A stretch of 64,000 nucleotides of DNA from Microbulbifer sediminum (GCF_021729035.1 NZ_JAJSAP010000002.1:372001-436000); one strand, 5' to 3'; positions 1 through 8,765 are shown, counted from the first letter of the stretch. Numbers and translations: made by a program. Notes: generated by a model not told the origin, from the letters alone.

Positions 1-1
1 G

Positions 2-946
2 GCCATCGACGAAGCCGAGGGTGAGGCCAAGAAATCTGCCGACAAGCAACAGCAGGCCCCTGTAGAGGCTGCTGCCGGCCAGAAGCCGGAGGCCGCTACA
101 GAAGGCAAGCGTGAGCCGAAGGCAGAGCGCCAGCCCCGCAAGCCGAAGGAAGCCAAGGCGGAAGAGACCACCAAGCCCGTGAGCGACAAGGGCAAAGGTA
201 AAGCCGAGGGCGAGGGCGAGGCCGCGGACGAAAAGGCTAAGCGGAAACCCCGTCGCCAGCGGGAAGCACGCAAGGATTCCGGCGAGGAGGCGGAGCGCTC
301 CGCGAAAGCCGCTGAGCGCAGTGGCGACCGGGACCAGCAGCGCCCGGAGGAGGCCCCGGCGCCGAGCCCGGCAGCACCGGAGCCGGAAACTGCAGGTGCA
401 CCCGGCAAGGCTCCGGACGCCGAGAGCCAGGTCACCACTGCCGCTGTCTCTACTGATGAGGAAGCCGGCGAAGCGCCACGTACCGATACTGTGAAAGCCG
501 AAGCGCCTGAAGCAGTCGCAACGGCACCTGCGCAGCCCGAGCCTGAGGAAGCTGCCGAATCGGCGGCAGAAGCCCAGCAACCGGAACCGGAAGCAGTAGC
601 TGAAGCTGCTGAAGCACCGGCACCCGCAGCTGCAGAGCAGCCAGAGGAGCCGGCTGCTGAAGCACCCGCGGCAGCCCCGGTTGCAGCTGAGCCGAAGCAG
701 GCAGCCCCGACCGGTGCTACGCCCGCTCGAGCCAGCAACGATCCGCGAGTGAACCCGAAACCGCTGGGTGCACTGGCGATCGTCACCGAGCAGCGCGATA
801 TGGGACTCAACCAGCCGCTGGACACGTCCACCCCGGCTGCGATTGAGCATAAGCCCCGCGCCATCACGCGTCCGGCCAACGATCCACGCGTCGCGCGTGA
901 GGCGAACCAGGCCAACGACGAGGACGGCTCCGCCCAGGCGAGCTGA
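2..946 (+). CDS. rne: Ribonuclease E, C-terminal scaffold (5' end outside window)
   Basis: The reading frame is open from base 2, so this is the 3' part of a longer gene; the catalytic N-terminal half lies off the left edge. The visible ~314 residues are low-complexity Ala/Glu/Pro/Lys sequence with basic patches (KRKPRRQREARK near residue 80 of the visible part), as expected of the disordered RNase E tail that scaffolds the RNA degradosome at the inner membrane. Two NDPR motifs occur at bases 737-748 and 878-889. From memory, NDPR short linear motifs occur in pseudomonad RNase E tails and mediate partner binding. The GTG at 179 is an internal codon, not a start. Because no catalytic domain is visible, a translation factor with a similar Ala/Pro-rich tail cannot be fully excluded, but the NDPR pair argues for rne. 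Confidence 0.8.
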   Translation, partial: AIDEAEGEAKKSADKQQQAPVEAAAGQKPEAATEGKREPKAERQPRKPKEAKAEETTKPVSDKGKGKAEGEGEAADEKAKRKPRRQREARKDSGEEAERSAKAAERSGDRDQQRPEEAPAPSPAAPEPETAGAPGKAPDAESQVTTAAVSTDEEAGEAPRTDTVKAEAPEAVATAPAQPEPEEAAESAAEAQQPEPEAVAEAAEAPAPAAAEQPEEPAAEAPAAAPVAAEPKQAAPTGATPARASNDPRVNPKPLGALAIVTEQRDMGLNQPLDTSTPAAIEHKPRAITRPANDPRVAREANQANDEDGSAQAS

Positions 947-953
947 CCAGACA

Positions 954-980
954 GGAGGCCCGTGCCCGCCACGGGCCTCC
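954..980 (+). terminator. Hairpin terminator after rne
   Basis: A perfect 11-bp stem (954-964 with 970-980) closes a 5-base loop, 8 bases after the rne stop codon. There is no T-run after it, so termination might need Rho, or the hairpin may instead protect the rne mRNA 3' end. Confidence 0.6.
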
Positions 981-1059
981 CACGTCACTCGCACAGGCAC
1001 CGAAATTGTTTAAAAATACAGCTAACCTATTGAACTGCCTAAAAAAATTATCCACGCCC

Positions 1060-1087
1060 TTGTACCCGACAACCACGTCGGTATAAT
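1060..1087 (+). promoter_or_regulatory. Sigma70 promoter of tRNA-Ser
   Basis: TTGTAC at 1060-1065 and a consensus TATAAT at 1082-1087 are separated by 16 bases. The G+C-rich discriminator that follows (1088-1094) is typical of stable-RNA promoters under stringent control. The expected start site lies about 8 bases before the tRNA. Confidence 0.75.
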
Positions 1088-1101
1088 GCGCCGGACAATC
1101 T

Positions 1102-1189
1102 GGTGGGGTGGCTGAGTGGTCGAAAGCGGCGGTCTTGAAAACCGTTGACTGTAACAGGTCCCAGGGTTCGAATCCCTGCCCCACCGCCA
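1102..1189 (+). tRNA. tRNA-Ser (anticodon TGA)
   Basis: The acceptor stem pairs 1102-1108 with 1179-1185, the discriminator is G1186, and CCA is encoded at 1187-1189. The T-arm is CAGGG-TTCGAAT-CCCTG (1162-1178). The anticodon TGA is at 1136-1138, and there is the long variable arm expected of a class II serine tRNA. It reads UCN serine codons. It has its own promoter and is followed directly by a strong terminator whose outer stem includes the CCA end. Confidence 0.97.
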
Positions 1190-1229
1190 TACAATACAGC
1201 CCGGCTTTATGCCGGGCTTTTTTGTATGG
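1187..1229 (+). terminator. Intrinsic terminator of tRNA-Ser, outer stem overlapping CCA
   Basis: The core stem AGCCCGGC (1198-1205) pairs with GCCGGGCT (1211-1218) and is followed by a run of six T. An outer stem pairs CCATACAA (1187-1194) with TTGTATGG (1222-1229), so the tRNA 3' CCA takes part in the terminator fold. A second, diverged copy of the structure lies at 1318-1360. Confidence 0.85.
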
Positions 1230-1239
1230 TGCTACGGTG

Positions 1240-1492
1240 GATTTGGATAAGAACCCCGTTCGACCCGGAGGGCGACGCCCGGAGAGCCGCGAGCATAGCG
1301 AAGCGCATCCCCCACCGCCATATAAGGAAACCCGGCTCCACGCCGGCTTTTTTTATATGGGGTTGGGACAGATTTGGATAAGAACCCCGTTCGAGCCGGA
1401 GCTGGCACAGCCAGCGGAGACCAGCGAGCGCAGCGGAGCTACCCGGAGGGCGTCAGCCCGGAGAGCCGCGAGCGCAGCGAAGCGCATCCCTG
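1240..1492 (+). repeat. Degenerate tandem repeat derived from tRNA-Ser 3' end and terminator
   Basis: Segment A occurs at 1240-1270 and 1371-1401 with one mismatch and carries a GTTCGA, like a T-loop. Segment B occurs at 1263-1311 and 1441-1490 with a few differences. Copy 1 ends in CCCCCACCGCCA (1309-1320), nearly the tRNA acceptor 3' strand plus CCA, followed by a second terminator-like hairpin. Copy 2 carries a 39-base insertion (1402-1440) with a GCTGGC/GCCAGC hairpin and ends in a decayed CCCC-CAC tail near 1495-1505. No gene is credible across it. Confidence 0.75.
1318..1360 (+). terminator. Second copy of the CCA-anchored terminator hairpin
   Basis: The inner stem CCGGC (1332-1336) pairs with GCCGG (1342-1346), followed by a run of seven T. 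The outer stem CCATATAA (1318-1325) pairs with TTATATGG (1353-1360). Compared with the first copy, one base pair of the outer stem has changed on both sides, which preserves pairing. Confidence 0.65.
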
Positions 1493-1721
1493 CCCCTTGC
1501 CCCACTATCCGACGATCTGGAAATGAGGTCGGTGTGCCTAAAGGCTTCCCCGGGACCCCATCCCTGTCCAGTGTGGGCGTAAATAAATCCTGCGACGTTC
1601 TTTGCCTTGTATCAGGCTGCCCTGGCCGAGGACCGGCACGAAGGGCAATTCCCTCCACTACACTAGGCCTCAAGCCGGGATTAGCCGCCGACACCGAAAA
1701 AGTGCCCAGGGAGCGCCTTTA

Positions 1722-2357
1722 ATGAGCACCAAACCTTATATTCGCCTCGAGAAAGACAACGCCGCGGTACTATTGGTCGACCACCAGACCGGTCTGTGCT
1801 CATTGGTCCGGGATATAGAACCTGACAAGTTCAAGAATAATGTCCTGGCGCTGACAGACCTCGCCAAGTACTTCCAGCTGCCCACTATCCTCACCACCAG
1901 CTTTGAAGACGGGCCCAATGGCCCCCTGATGCCTGAAATCAAAGACAGCTTTCCCGATGCCCCCTATATTGCCCGGCCAGGGCAGATCAATGCCTGGGAC
2001 AATGAGGACTTCGTGAAGGCAGTAAAGGCCTCCGGGCGCAAACAGTTGATTATTGCCGGCATTGTCACCGAGGTATGTGTAGCATTTCCCGCCCTGGCCG
2101 CCATCGAAGAAGGTTTCGAGGTCTTTGTAGTCACTGACGCTTCAGGTACTTTCGACCCATTTACCCGACATTCTGCCTGGGGCCGAATGGCCGCAGCCGG
2201 GGCGCAGCTGATGACCTGGTTTGGCGTGGCCTGCGAACTGCACCGGGACTGGCGGAACGATGTTGAGGGACTGGCCAGGTTACTTGCCGACCACATCCCC
2301 GACTACGCCAACCTGATCAGTAGCCACGATTCAGCGAGCAGTAACCCGAGCCCCTGA
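1722..2357 (+). CDS. Isochorismatase-family cysteine hydrolase (YcaC-like)
   Basis: A 211-aa protein of the cysteine hydrolase/isochorismatase superfamily, which hydrolyses amides or enol ethers in the cytosol. The catalytic Asp is D20 in LLVDHQTG and the nucleophile is C119 in GIVTEVCVAFPALAA. The segment after it (EEGFEVFVVTDASGTF) is characteristic of the YcaC-like branch. The ATG at 1722 is preferred because CAGGGAG lies just upstream; the frame continues further 5' but only through the tRNA-tail repeat. It is a single gene on the plus strand, upstream of the choline genes and separated from them by 187 bases, so cotranscription is uncertain. The substrate cannot be deduced. Confidence 0.88.
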   Translation: MSTKPYIRLEKDNAAVLLVDHQTGLCSLVRDIEPDKFKNNVLALTDLAKYFQLPTILTTSFEDGPNGPLMPEIKDSFPDAPYIARPGQINAWDNEDFVKAVKASGRKQLIIAGIVTEVCVAFPALAAIEEGFEVFVVTDASGTFDPFTRHSAWGRMAAAGAQLMTWFGVACELHRDWRNDVEGLARLLADHIPDYANLISSHDSASSNPSP

Positions 2358-2544
2358 TGTCCGATCATCCCTGGGTTAACGCAGAACTCCACAATCTCGC
2401 GCCATCAAGCTATCGCCGGCGTTGATGGTGCCCATTTACTACAACTATCCCGAAGCAGGGTCTATACAGTAAGAATCCCCATGTCCCGCCTGCGCGCGGA
2501 CATGGTCTATCCTCATGTCACTGAAAAAACGGTGAGTGACGCAT

Positions 2545-4611
2545 ATGCACGATCCAAAATCCTCTGAAGCCTCCTCAAAGGCGACGCCTGAAGAAGCAAA
2601 GATCAAATGGCTGGTGTTTCTCAGTTCGGTTATTGGGATCTTCCTGTTCTCCCTCTGGGCGATGATTTTCACCGAACAGGCCAGCAGCGTAATTTTTGGC
2701 GTGCTCGCGTGGATATCCGGCAGTTTCGGTTGGTTTTACTTCCTGGCGGTTGTCGCCTACCTGATTTTTGTCATTTTCATCGCAGCATCCAAGTATGGCG
2801 ACGTGAAGCTGGGGCCGGATCATGCTGAACCTGAGTTCAATGTGATCACCTGGGCCGCAATGCTGTTCGCGGCAGGCATCGGTATCGACCTTATCTTCTA
2901 TTGCATCGTCGAGCCTATAACGCAGTTCATGACACCACCAGTGGGTGAAGGTGGCACGGAAGAGGCGGCCCGCAACGCCATGGCCATCACCTTCCTGCAC
3001 TGGGGCCTCTCTGGCTGGGGGGTATACACGCTGGTAGGAATGTCACTGGCGTTTTTCAGCTATCGCCATGGCCTGCCCCTGACAATCCGCTCCTCGCTCT
3101 ACCCTCTGTTTGGTAAACGCATCTACGGCCCCATCGGCCATGCCGTGGATATCGCCGCAGTACTCGGTACCGTCTTCGGTGTCGCCACCAGCCTCGGCAT
3201 CGGCATCATCCAGCTGAATTTTGGCCTCAAGTATATGTTCGGGGTCCCGGAAGGCACCTTGACCCAGTCCGCCCTGGCCATCCTGATTGTGATCTTTGCG
3301 GCAATTTCGGCAGCGACAGGGGTCGAGAGAGGGATTCGCAGACTTTCTGAATTCAATATGCTGCTGGCGATCATACTGATGTTGTTCGTACTGATCAGCG
3401 GCCAGACCCGCTTCCTGCTGGATGCCTTTGTCACCAATATGGGCGACTATATCCAGAACTTTATCGGGTTTTCATTCAATACCTTTGCCTTCGACCCGCC
3501 CCAGGACTGGCTCAATGCCTGGACCATATTCTTCTGGGCCTGGTGGATCGCCTGGGGTCCGTTCGTAGGCCTCTTCCTGGCGCGGATATCCCGGGGGCGC
3601 ACAATCCGTTCTTTCGTCGCCGGCACCCTGATCCTGCCCTTCCTGTTTATGGCCGCATGGATGTCCATCATGGGTAACTCGGCCATCGACCTGGTGCTTG
3701 AAGGCGCGACTGAGTTTGGCAACAGAGCCATTGAGAAACCGGGTTCGGCTATTTACCTGTTCCTCGAGCAGATGCCCTGGACCGTGGTAAGTACGATCGC
3801 GGTCACGATTCTCTCGATTGTCTTCTTTGTAACTTCCGGTGACTCCGGATCACTGGTGCTGTCAAACCTGACCACCCGCCTCACCGACCCCAATCACGAC
3901 GCACCGCCCTGGATGCGAATCCTCTGGGCTGGAATCATTGGTATTGTCACCGTGGCACTACTGATGACCGGCGGCCTCTCGGCCCTGCAGAGTGCCGTCG
4001 TCATCATGGGCCTGCCATTCGCGTTCGTCCTCATCATGATGATGATGGGGCTCACCAAGGCCTTACGCCTGGAAGGGATGAAGACCGCAAGTATGCAGGA
4101 CACCCTATCCGCCCAGCTGTCGGGTCGGACGGTATCCAGGGAGGGACATGCAAACTGGGCACAGCGACTGACAAGGGCCATCAGTTTCCCGACCCTGAAA
4201 CAGGTGGAGCAGTTTATTGAAAAGACGGCAAAGCCGGCTTTTGAAGCGGTCAAGGAGGAGCTTGAAGAACAGGGTCACCCCGTGCGCATTTCTAGTGACA
4301 CTGGCGAGAATCTCCACCTGTCGCTCGACGTAGGGCTCGGCGAGGAGCTGGACTACACCTATCAGCTGTGGCCACGGCAGTGTTCCATGCCGGCATTTAC
4401 CATGCGTGCCGAAAAGCCCCGCTCCAGCTATTACCGGCTTGAACCACACTTGCGTGAGGGCGGACTCACCTATGATTTGATGGGTTATACAAAGGAACAG
4501 CTGATCGGTGATATCGTCGACCACTTTGAGGTCCACATGCAGTACCTGCACATGAAGCGGGAAATGGCAAACCGTACACCCGGTGAAGGCGACGAGCCGG
4601 GTCCGGCATAA
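2545..4611 (+). CDS. betT: BCCT-family choline/betaine transporter with C-terminal regulatory tail
   Basis: A 688-aa inner-membrane sodium- or proton-coupled carrier of the betaine/choline/carnitine family. About 12 hydrophobic segments cover residues 20-510, including the family signature WTIFFWAWWIAWGPFVGLF (around residue 325), followed by a ~170-residue cytosolic C-terminal domain. That length matches BetT rather than the shorter BetP/OpuD forms; such tails are known to sense osmotic stress. GGTGAG at 2531-2536 sits 8 bases before the ATG at 2545, better placed than for the GTG at 2536. The choline dehydrogenase gene follows after 15 bases, so import and oxidation of choline are probably cotranscribed. 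Choline specificity is inferred from that context. Confidence 0.88.
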   Translation: MHDPKSSEASSKATPEEAKIKWLVFLSSVIGIFLFSLWAMIFTEQASSVIFGVLAWISGSFGWFYFLAVVAYLIFVIFIAASKYGDVKLGPDHAEPEFNVITWAAMLFAAGIGIDLIFYCIVEPITQFMTPPVGEGGTEEAARNAMAITFLHWGLSGWGVYTLVGMSLAFFSYRHGLPLTIRSSLYPLFGKRIYGPIGHAVDIAAVLGTVFGVATSLGIGIIQLNFGLKYMFGVPEGTLTQSALAILIVIFAAISAATGVERGIRRLSEFNMLLAIILMLFVLISGQTRFLLDAFVTNMGDYIQNFIGFSFNTFAFDPPQDWLNAWTIFFWAWWIAWGPFVGLFLARISRGRTIRSFVAGTLILPFLFMAAWMSIMGNSAIDLVLEGATEFGNRAIEKPGSAIYLFLEQMPWTVVSTIAVTILSIVFFVTSGDSGSLVLSNLTTRLTDPNHDAPPWMRILWAGIIGIVTVALLMTGGLSALQSAVVIMGLPFAFVLIMMMMGLTKALRLEGMKTASMQDTLSAQLSGRTVSREGHANWAQRLTRAISFPTLKQVEQFIEKTAKPAFEAVKEELEEQGHPVRISSDTGENLHLSLDVGLGEELDYTYQLWPRQCSMPAFTMRAEKPRSSYYRLEPHLREGGLTYDLMGYTKEQLIGDIVDHFEVHMQYLHMKREMANRTPGEGDEPGPA

Positions 4612-4626
4612 GGGGGAGTGGAATCG

Positions 4627-6327
4627 ATGGCAGACCAATCGTTTGACCAGACAGTTGACTACATCGTAGTCGGGGCCGGCTCTGCCGGGGCAGTGGTTGC
4701 CAGCCGGCTGAGTGAGGACAGCACGACCACTGTGTTGCTGCTGGAGTACGGAGGGAAGGACAATTCCATTTTCATCCGGATGCCGTCTGCCTTTTCGATC
4801 CCACTCAACATGCCCAAGTTTGACTGGGAGTTCTATACCGAGCCGGAACCGGGCCTGCACGGTCGCCGTATTCACCAGGCCCGGGGCAAGGTGATCGGGG
4901 GTTCCTCCTCCATCAACGGTATGGCCTTCGTGCGTGGCTGCAAGGGTGATTATGACGAGTGGGTGGAAAGCGGGGCTGAGGGATGGGGATATGCCGACGT
5001 ACTGCCCTACTTCCGGCGCTCCGAGCACTGTGTTTATGGCGCCGATGAATACCGCGGAGACAAGGGGCCAATTACCGCCTGCAACGGCAACAATATGAAA
5101 AACCCGCTGTATCGCGCGTTCATAGAAGCGGGCAAGCAGGCGGGATACGGGTACACAGAGGACTACAACGGCTACCGGCAGGAAGGTTTCGGCCGCATGG
5201 ACATGAGTGTACGCGATGGCGTGCGCTGCTCCACAGCCCTGGCCTACCTCAAGCCGTCCCTGACCCGGGACAACCTTGAGCTCAAAATGCATGCCCTCAC
5301 CACCCGGGTAATCATGGAGGGTAAGAAGGCCGTCGGGGTCGAGTATGAACAGGGCGGCAAGACCTTCCGGGCGCGCGCCAATCGGGAGGTCATACTTTCA
5401 GCCAGTACATTCAACTCTCCCAAGCTATTGATGCTCTCCGGCATCGGTCCGGCGGATCACCTCAAGGAGCACGGTATCGAAGTGGTACATGACCTCCCCG
5501 GGGTAGGACAGAACCTGCATGACCACCTTGAGGTCTGGGTACAGCAGGAGTGCAAACAGAAGATTACCCTGAACGGTTCCCTGGGCCCGCTATCGAAAGC
5601 CTGGATAGGCATCAACTGGCTGCTGTTCAAGCGTGGGCTTGGCACATCCAACCATTTCGAATCCAACGGCTACATACGAAGTCGCGCCGGCCTCCAGTAC
5701 CCGGATATCCAGTACCACTTCCTCGCCGGAGCCATCGCCTACGATGGTTCCAGCGCAGTCGAAGGGCACGGCTTCCAGGTACACCTGGGATGCAACAAAC
5801 CCCTGAGCCGCGGCTGGGTAAAGCTGAAGTCAGCGGATCCACGCCAGGCACCGGAAATGGTGTTCAACTATTTCGCACGCGAAGAGGACAAGCAGGCATT
5901 TCGCGCTGGCCTCCACTTTACCCGCGAAATATTCGCACAGGCGGCCATGGATCCCTACCGGGGTCGGGAAATCTCTCCCGGCCCGGATGTGCAGAATGAT
6001 GACGAAATCGACAACTGGCTGGCAGAGACCGCGGAGACAGCCTACCACCCGGCAGGCAGTTGCCGGATGGGTACGGATGAAATGGCGGTGGTTGATCCCG
6101 AGTGCCGGGTCAGGGGCATCGAGAACCTGAGGGTCGTGGATTCCTCGATTATGCCCACCGTGACCAATGGCAACCTGAACGCACCCACCATCATGATTGG
6201 TGAAAAGGGGGCGGACCATATCCGGGGCAAGGGCATGCTGGAACCCTCAACGGCTGATAGCTTCTTTGCGCCAAACTGGGAAGAAGCCCAGAGGGAAGGT
6301 ACCGCCGAGCGGCCTGTGGAGGACTGA
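4627..6327 (+). CDS. betA: Choline dehydrogenase (GMC oxidoreductase)
   Basis: A 566-aa FAD enzyme oxidising choline to betaine aldehyde at the membrane. The N-terminal FAD-binding glycine motif is GAGSAG (residues 16-21); the second GMC signature is in ARGKVIGGSSSINGMAF (around residue 90). The catalytic His is H474 in HPAGSCRMG, with NGNLNAPTIMIGEKGAD near the end. AGGGGGA directly before 4618 fits the ATG at 4627. It lies 15 bases downstream of the transporter gene. betB, the next pathway enzyme, is encoded convergently immediately downstream, and no betI regulator is visible. Confidence 0.93.
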   Translation: MADQSFDQTVDYIVVGAGSAGAVVASRLSEDSTTTVLLLEYGGKDNSIFIRMPSAFSIPLNMPKFDWEFYTEPEPGLHGRRIHQARGKVIGGSSSINGMAFVRGCKGDYDEWVESGAEGWGYADVLPYFRRSEHCVYGADEYRGDKGPITACNGNNMKNPLYRAFIEAGKQAGYGYTEDYNGYRQEGFGRMDMSVRDGVRCSTALAYLKPSLTRDNLELKMHALTTRVIMEGKKAVGVEYEQGGKTFRARANREVILSASTFNSPKLLMLSGIGPADHLKEHGIEVVHDLPGVGQNLHDHLEVWVQQECKQKITLNGSLGPLSKAWIGINWLLFKRGLGTSNHFESNGYIRSRAGLQYPDIQYHFLAGAIAYDGSSAVEGHGFQVHLGCNKPLSRGWVKLKSADPRQAPEMVFNYFAREEDKQAFRAGLHFTREIFAQAAMDPYRGREISPGPDVQNDDEIDNWLAETAETAYHPAGSCRMGTDEMAVVDPECRVRGIENLRVVDSSIMPTVTNGNLNAPTIMIGEKGADHIRGKGMLEPSTADSFFAPNWEEAQREGTAERPVED

Positions 6328-6363
6328 GTCTCCCGCGCCTTTCGCAACCCGGCATTTGAGCTG

Positions 6364-6390
6364 GCAGCCCTGGGAGACCCCCGGGGCTGC
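6364..6390. terminator. Possible bidirectional hairpin between betA and betB
   Basis: GCAGCCC (6364-6370) pairs with GGGCTGC (6384-6390) in the 69-base convergent gap. A small inner GGG/CCC pair adds stability. There is no T-run on either side. Confidence 0.35.
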
Positions 6391-6396
6391 TGTCGA

Positions 6397-7860
6397 TTAG
6401 TAAGGAGCGTCGACATCGCCCTCGGCGACATATACGGTCTTCAGCCGGGTGTAATGCTCGAATGCGCGGCGGCTGTTTTCCTTACCGATCCCCGACTGCT
6501 TGAAGCCGCCAAAAGGCATCTCTATCGGCGTCAAATTGTAGTGGTTGATCCAGACGATACCCGAGTCGAGGCCATCTGCAACACGGTGCGCCCGCTGGAT
6601 GTCCCGGGTAAACAAGCCCCCGGCAAGGCCAAAGTGGGTTTTGTTCGCCCTTTCCAGCACCTCATCCTCAGTGGAAAAGCCCAGTAGCGACAAAACGGGC
6701 CCAAAGATTTCCTCCTTCACGATCGTCATGTCATCGGTGAGTCCGTCGAAGATCGTGGGCTCCACGAAATTACCATTCTCCAAGCCTTCCACCCGGGCTC
6801 GCCCTCCCCCGATCAGGAGCTTGCCACCCTCCTCCTTGCCTTTCTCCATGTAGGCCAGGACCCCTTGCATGTGATCGGCACTGATCATCGGGCCTACATC
6901 GGTATCGGGATCCAGGGGGTCACCTACCTTGAGCTTGCGGGTGCGCGCCAATAATTTCTCGACAAATGACTCCTTGATCGATTCATGTACAAATACCCGG
7001 GTGCTGTTGGTGCAGATCTGTCCCTGGGTGTAGAAGTTGCCCAGCATCGCCGCACCCACGGCATTATCCAGGTCTGCGTCCTCGAAAATGATCAGTGGTG
7101 ACTTGCCACCGAGCTCCAGGGTGACCGCCTTGAGCGTATCAGCGGCGGCGCGCATGACTGCCTTCCCGGTCCCCACTTCACCGGTCAGGGAAATCTTGGC
7201 AATATCGGGATGTGCGGTCAGGGCCTGTCCGGTTTCCGCAAAGCCCTGCACCACATTGAACACACCGTCGGGGAGGCCCGCATCGCGAAACAGCTCGGCA
7301 AGACGCAAGGCCGATAATGGCGTGAGTTCGGCCGGCTTGAAGATCATCGCGTTGCCGGCCGCCAGTGCCGGGGCCGATTTCCACGCGGCAATCTGCAGTG
7401 GGTAATTCCAGGCACCGATGCCGGCACAGATACCCAGGGGTTCCGGGCGGGTGTAGAAGAAGCCCCCGGGCACAGCCTGGTACTCACCGTGCAATGAGGC
7501 GGCCTGCCCACCGAAGAACTCCAGGCAATCCGCTGCAGAGCCCACATCCGCCTCGGGGGTTTCTGCAATCGGCTTGCCGCCATCGAGGGATTCGAGGCGG
7601 GCCAGTTCATCACAGTGCTCCCGCAACAGGTTAGCCGCCTTGACCAGCACACGTCCCCGCTCGGCTCCGCTCATTGCGGCCCATTGCGCCTGTCCCTCAC
7701 GCGATGACTCCACCGCCCGCTCCACATCTGCCTTTCCGGCCTGCGCGACCCTGCAGATCACCTCACCGGTGGCAGGGTTATGGGTGTCAAAGTATTTACC
7801 ATCGGCAGGAGTGACATACTCCCCATGTATCCAGAGGAGTCGGTCATTGGAATCCGGCAT
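6397..7860 (-). CDS. betB: Betaine-aldehyde dehydrogenase
   Basis: A 487-aa NAD(P)-dependent aldehyde dehydrogenase converting betaine aldehyde to the osmoprotectant glycine betaine in the cytosol. The general base is E249 in VTLELGGKSP and the nucleophile is C283 in GQICTNSTRVF; length and spacing are those of the family. The start at 7860 is supported by GGGAG 7 bases upstream on the minus strand, which beats an ATG-less extension by five codons. It is oriented opposite to betT-betA, so this genome has a split bet arrangement rather than a betIBA operon. Assignment to betaine aldehyde rests largely on the neighbouring betA. Confidence 0.92.
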   Translation of the reverse strand: MPDSNDRLLWIHGEYVTPADGKYFDTHNPATGEVICRVAQAGKADVERAVESSREGQAQWAAMSGAERGRVLVKAANLLREHCDELARLESLDGGKPIAETPEADVGSAADCLEFFGGQAASLHGEYQAVPGGFFYTRPEPLGICAGIGAWNYPLQIAAWKSAPALAAGNAMIFKPAELTPLSALRLAELFRDAGLPDGVFNVVQGFAETGQALTAHPDIAKISLTGEVGTGKAVMRAAADTLKAVTLELGGKSPLIIFEDADLDNAVGAAMLGNFYTQGQICTNSTRVFVHESIKESFVEKLLARTRKLKVGDPLDPDTDVGPMISADHMQGVLAYMEKGKEEGGKLLIGGGRARVEGLENGNFVEPTIFDGLTDDMTIVKEEIFGPVLSLLGFSTEDEVLERANKTHFGLAGGLFTRDIQRAHRVADGLDSGIVWINHYNLTPIEMPFGGFKQSGIGKENSRRAFEHYTRLKTVYVAEGDVDAPY

Positions 7861-8003
7861 TGTGATCTCCCACAAGGTAAAAGGGTTTCATGTGATGAGT
7901 CCAGGCGAGCCAGGCAGCACTGGTGGCACTGACTGCATCGGGGACTTCAGGCGATCAGCGGGGACGGGCAGTCAAAGGAAAATCGCAAGGACTGCCCTGC
8001 GAG

Positions 8004-8765
8004 CTAGAAACTCCGGGTAATACTGAATACCGCCTCGCCATCTGTCAGTTTAGGCCTGGCCAGGAAGGGGTCAACGCCATCAGTATCATACCAGCGAAGG
8101 TCGAGGGTCCAGTCCTCAATGGAGTAATCCATCCCGATGTCGTAGTAAACATAGTTGAGATTGTCAAAGGCAGACTCGAATCTCTGTTCACCAACACGTG
8201 CGGATATGGAGAAGTTGTCGGGCAGCTGATAGGCCAGGGTCACTTCATAAGCCAGGGCCGAGACCTCGTCCAGGAAGTCCTCACCGAAATAGTTATCTGC
8301 ATACCAGACACTGGGAGTAATGGAGAAATCATCCAATGTCCAGGTGACGTAAACGTATACCTCACCATAATTCAGGTCGAACGGGGAACCGGGATAGTTG
8401 TATGACCAGTAGCCGATATCGTAACTGAAATTGCTTTCACCAAAGTTGCCGGCCATCCCCACATATGGATCCAGCTCCATGCTGTTTCCGGTGCCACCGA
8501 AGTCGGTGTTGGAGGCCCAGACCCCCAGGTAGAAGCCCGCATCGTGGCTCCAGTTCATGTCCGCCTGGACCTGTGGCCGCAGGTTGGAGTTCGAAATGCT
8601 CCGGAACATATAGTCACTGGCGATCATGGCGCTGCCGCCAAAAGTACCGAAAGAGGGTTCTTCGCTCTCCTCCTCTTCCGGTTCCTGCGCGGAAGCGGTT
8701 ACCGGCACCAGCGCCGAAATCAGTAAACCGGTAATGAATAAGTTACGGCCAGTTAACAGATGCAT
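8004..8765 (-). CDS. TorF-family putative outer-membrane porin
   Basis: A 253-aa secreted protein: a signal peptide (residues 1-27, ending VTASAQ), an acidic linker (EPEEEESEEP), then alternating amphipathic strands ending in Phe (ITRSF), the C-terminal signature of outer-membrane beta-barrels. Phrases such as GGSAMIASDYMFRSISNS, DPYVGMAGNF and LDLRWYDTDG fit the TIGR02001/TorF group of small barrels of unknown substrate. AAGGAAG lies 6 bases before the ATG at 8765; upstream ATGs lack a ribosome site and would destroy the signal peptide. It lies behind betB on the same strand with a 143-base gap, so it may serve osmolyte entry, but that is only suggested by position. Confidence 0.8.
   Translation of the reverse strand: MHLLTGRNLFITGLLISALVPVTASAQEPEEEESEEPSFGTFGGSAMIASDYMFRSISNSNLRPQVQADMNWSHDAGFYLGVWASNTDFGGTGNSMELDPYVGMAGNFGESNFSYDIGYWSYNYPGSPFDLNYGEVYVYVTWTLDDFSITPSVWYADNYFGEDFLDEVSALAYEVTLAYQLPDNFSISARVGEQRFESAFDNLNYVYYDIGMDYSIEDWTLDLRWYDTDGVDPFLARPKLTDGEAVFSITRSF

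Noticed and set aside
1372-1490. Repeat unit read as REP/BIME-like palindromic elements
   Set aside because: The units are better explained as copies of tRNA 3' end plus terminator; they lack the short conserved palindromic head of REP elements.
1108-1722. 204-aa open frame across the tRNA-Ser and its tail repeat
   Set aside because: It runs through a tRNA gene, two terminators and the repeat; the frame is open by composition only.
4105-5292. 395-aa minus-strand open frame
   Set aside because: It overlaps the 3' end of betT and the first third of betA, both well supported; no recognisable motif.
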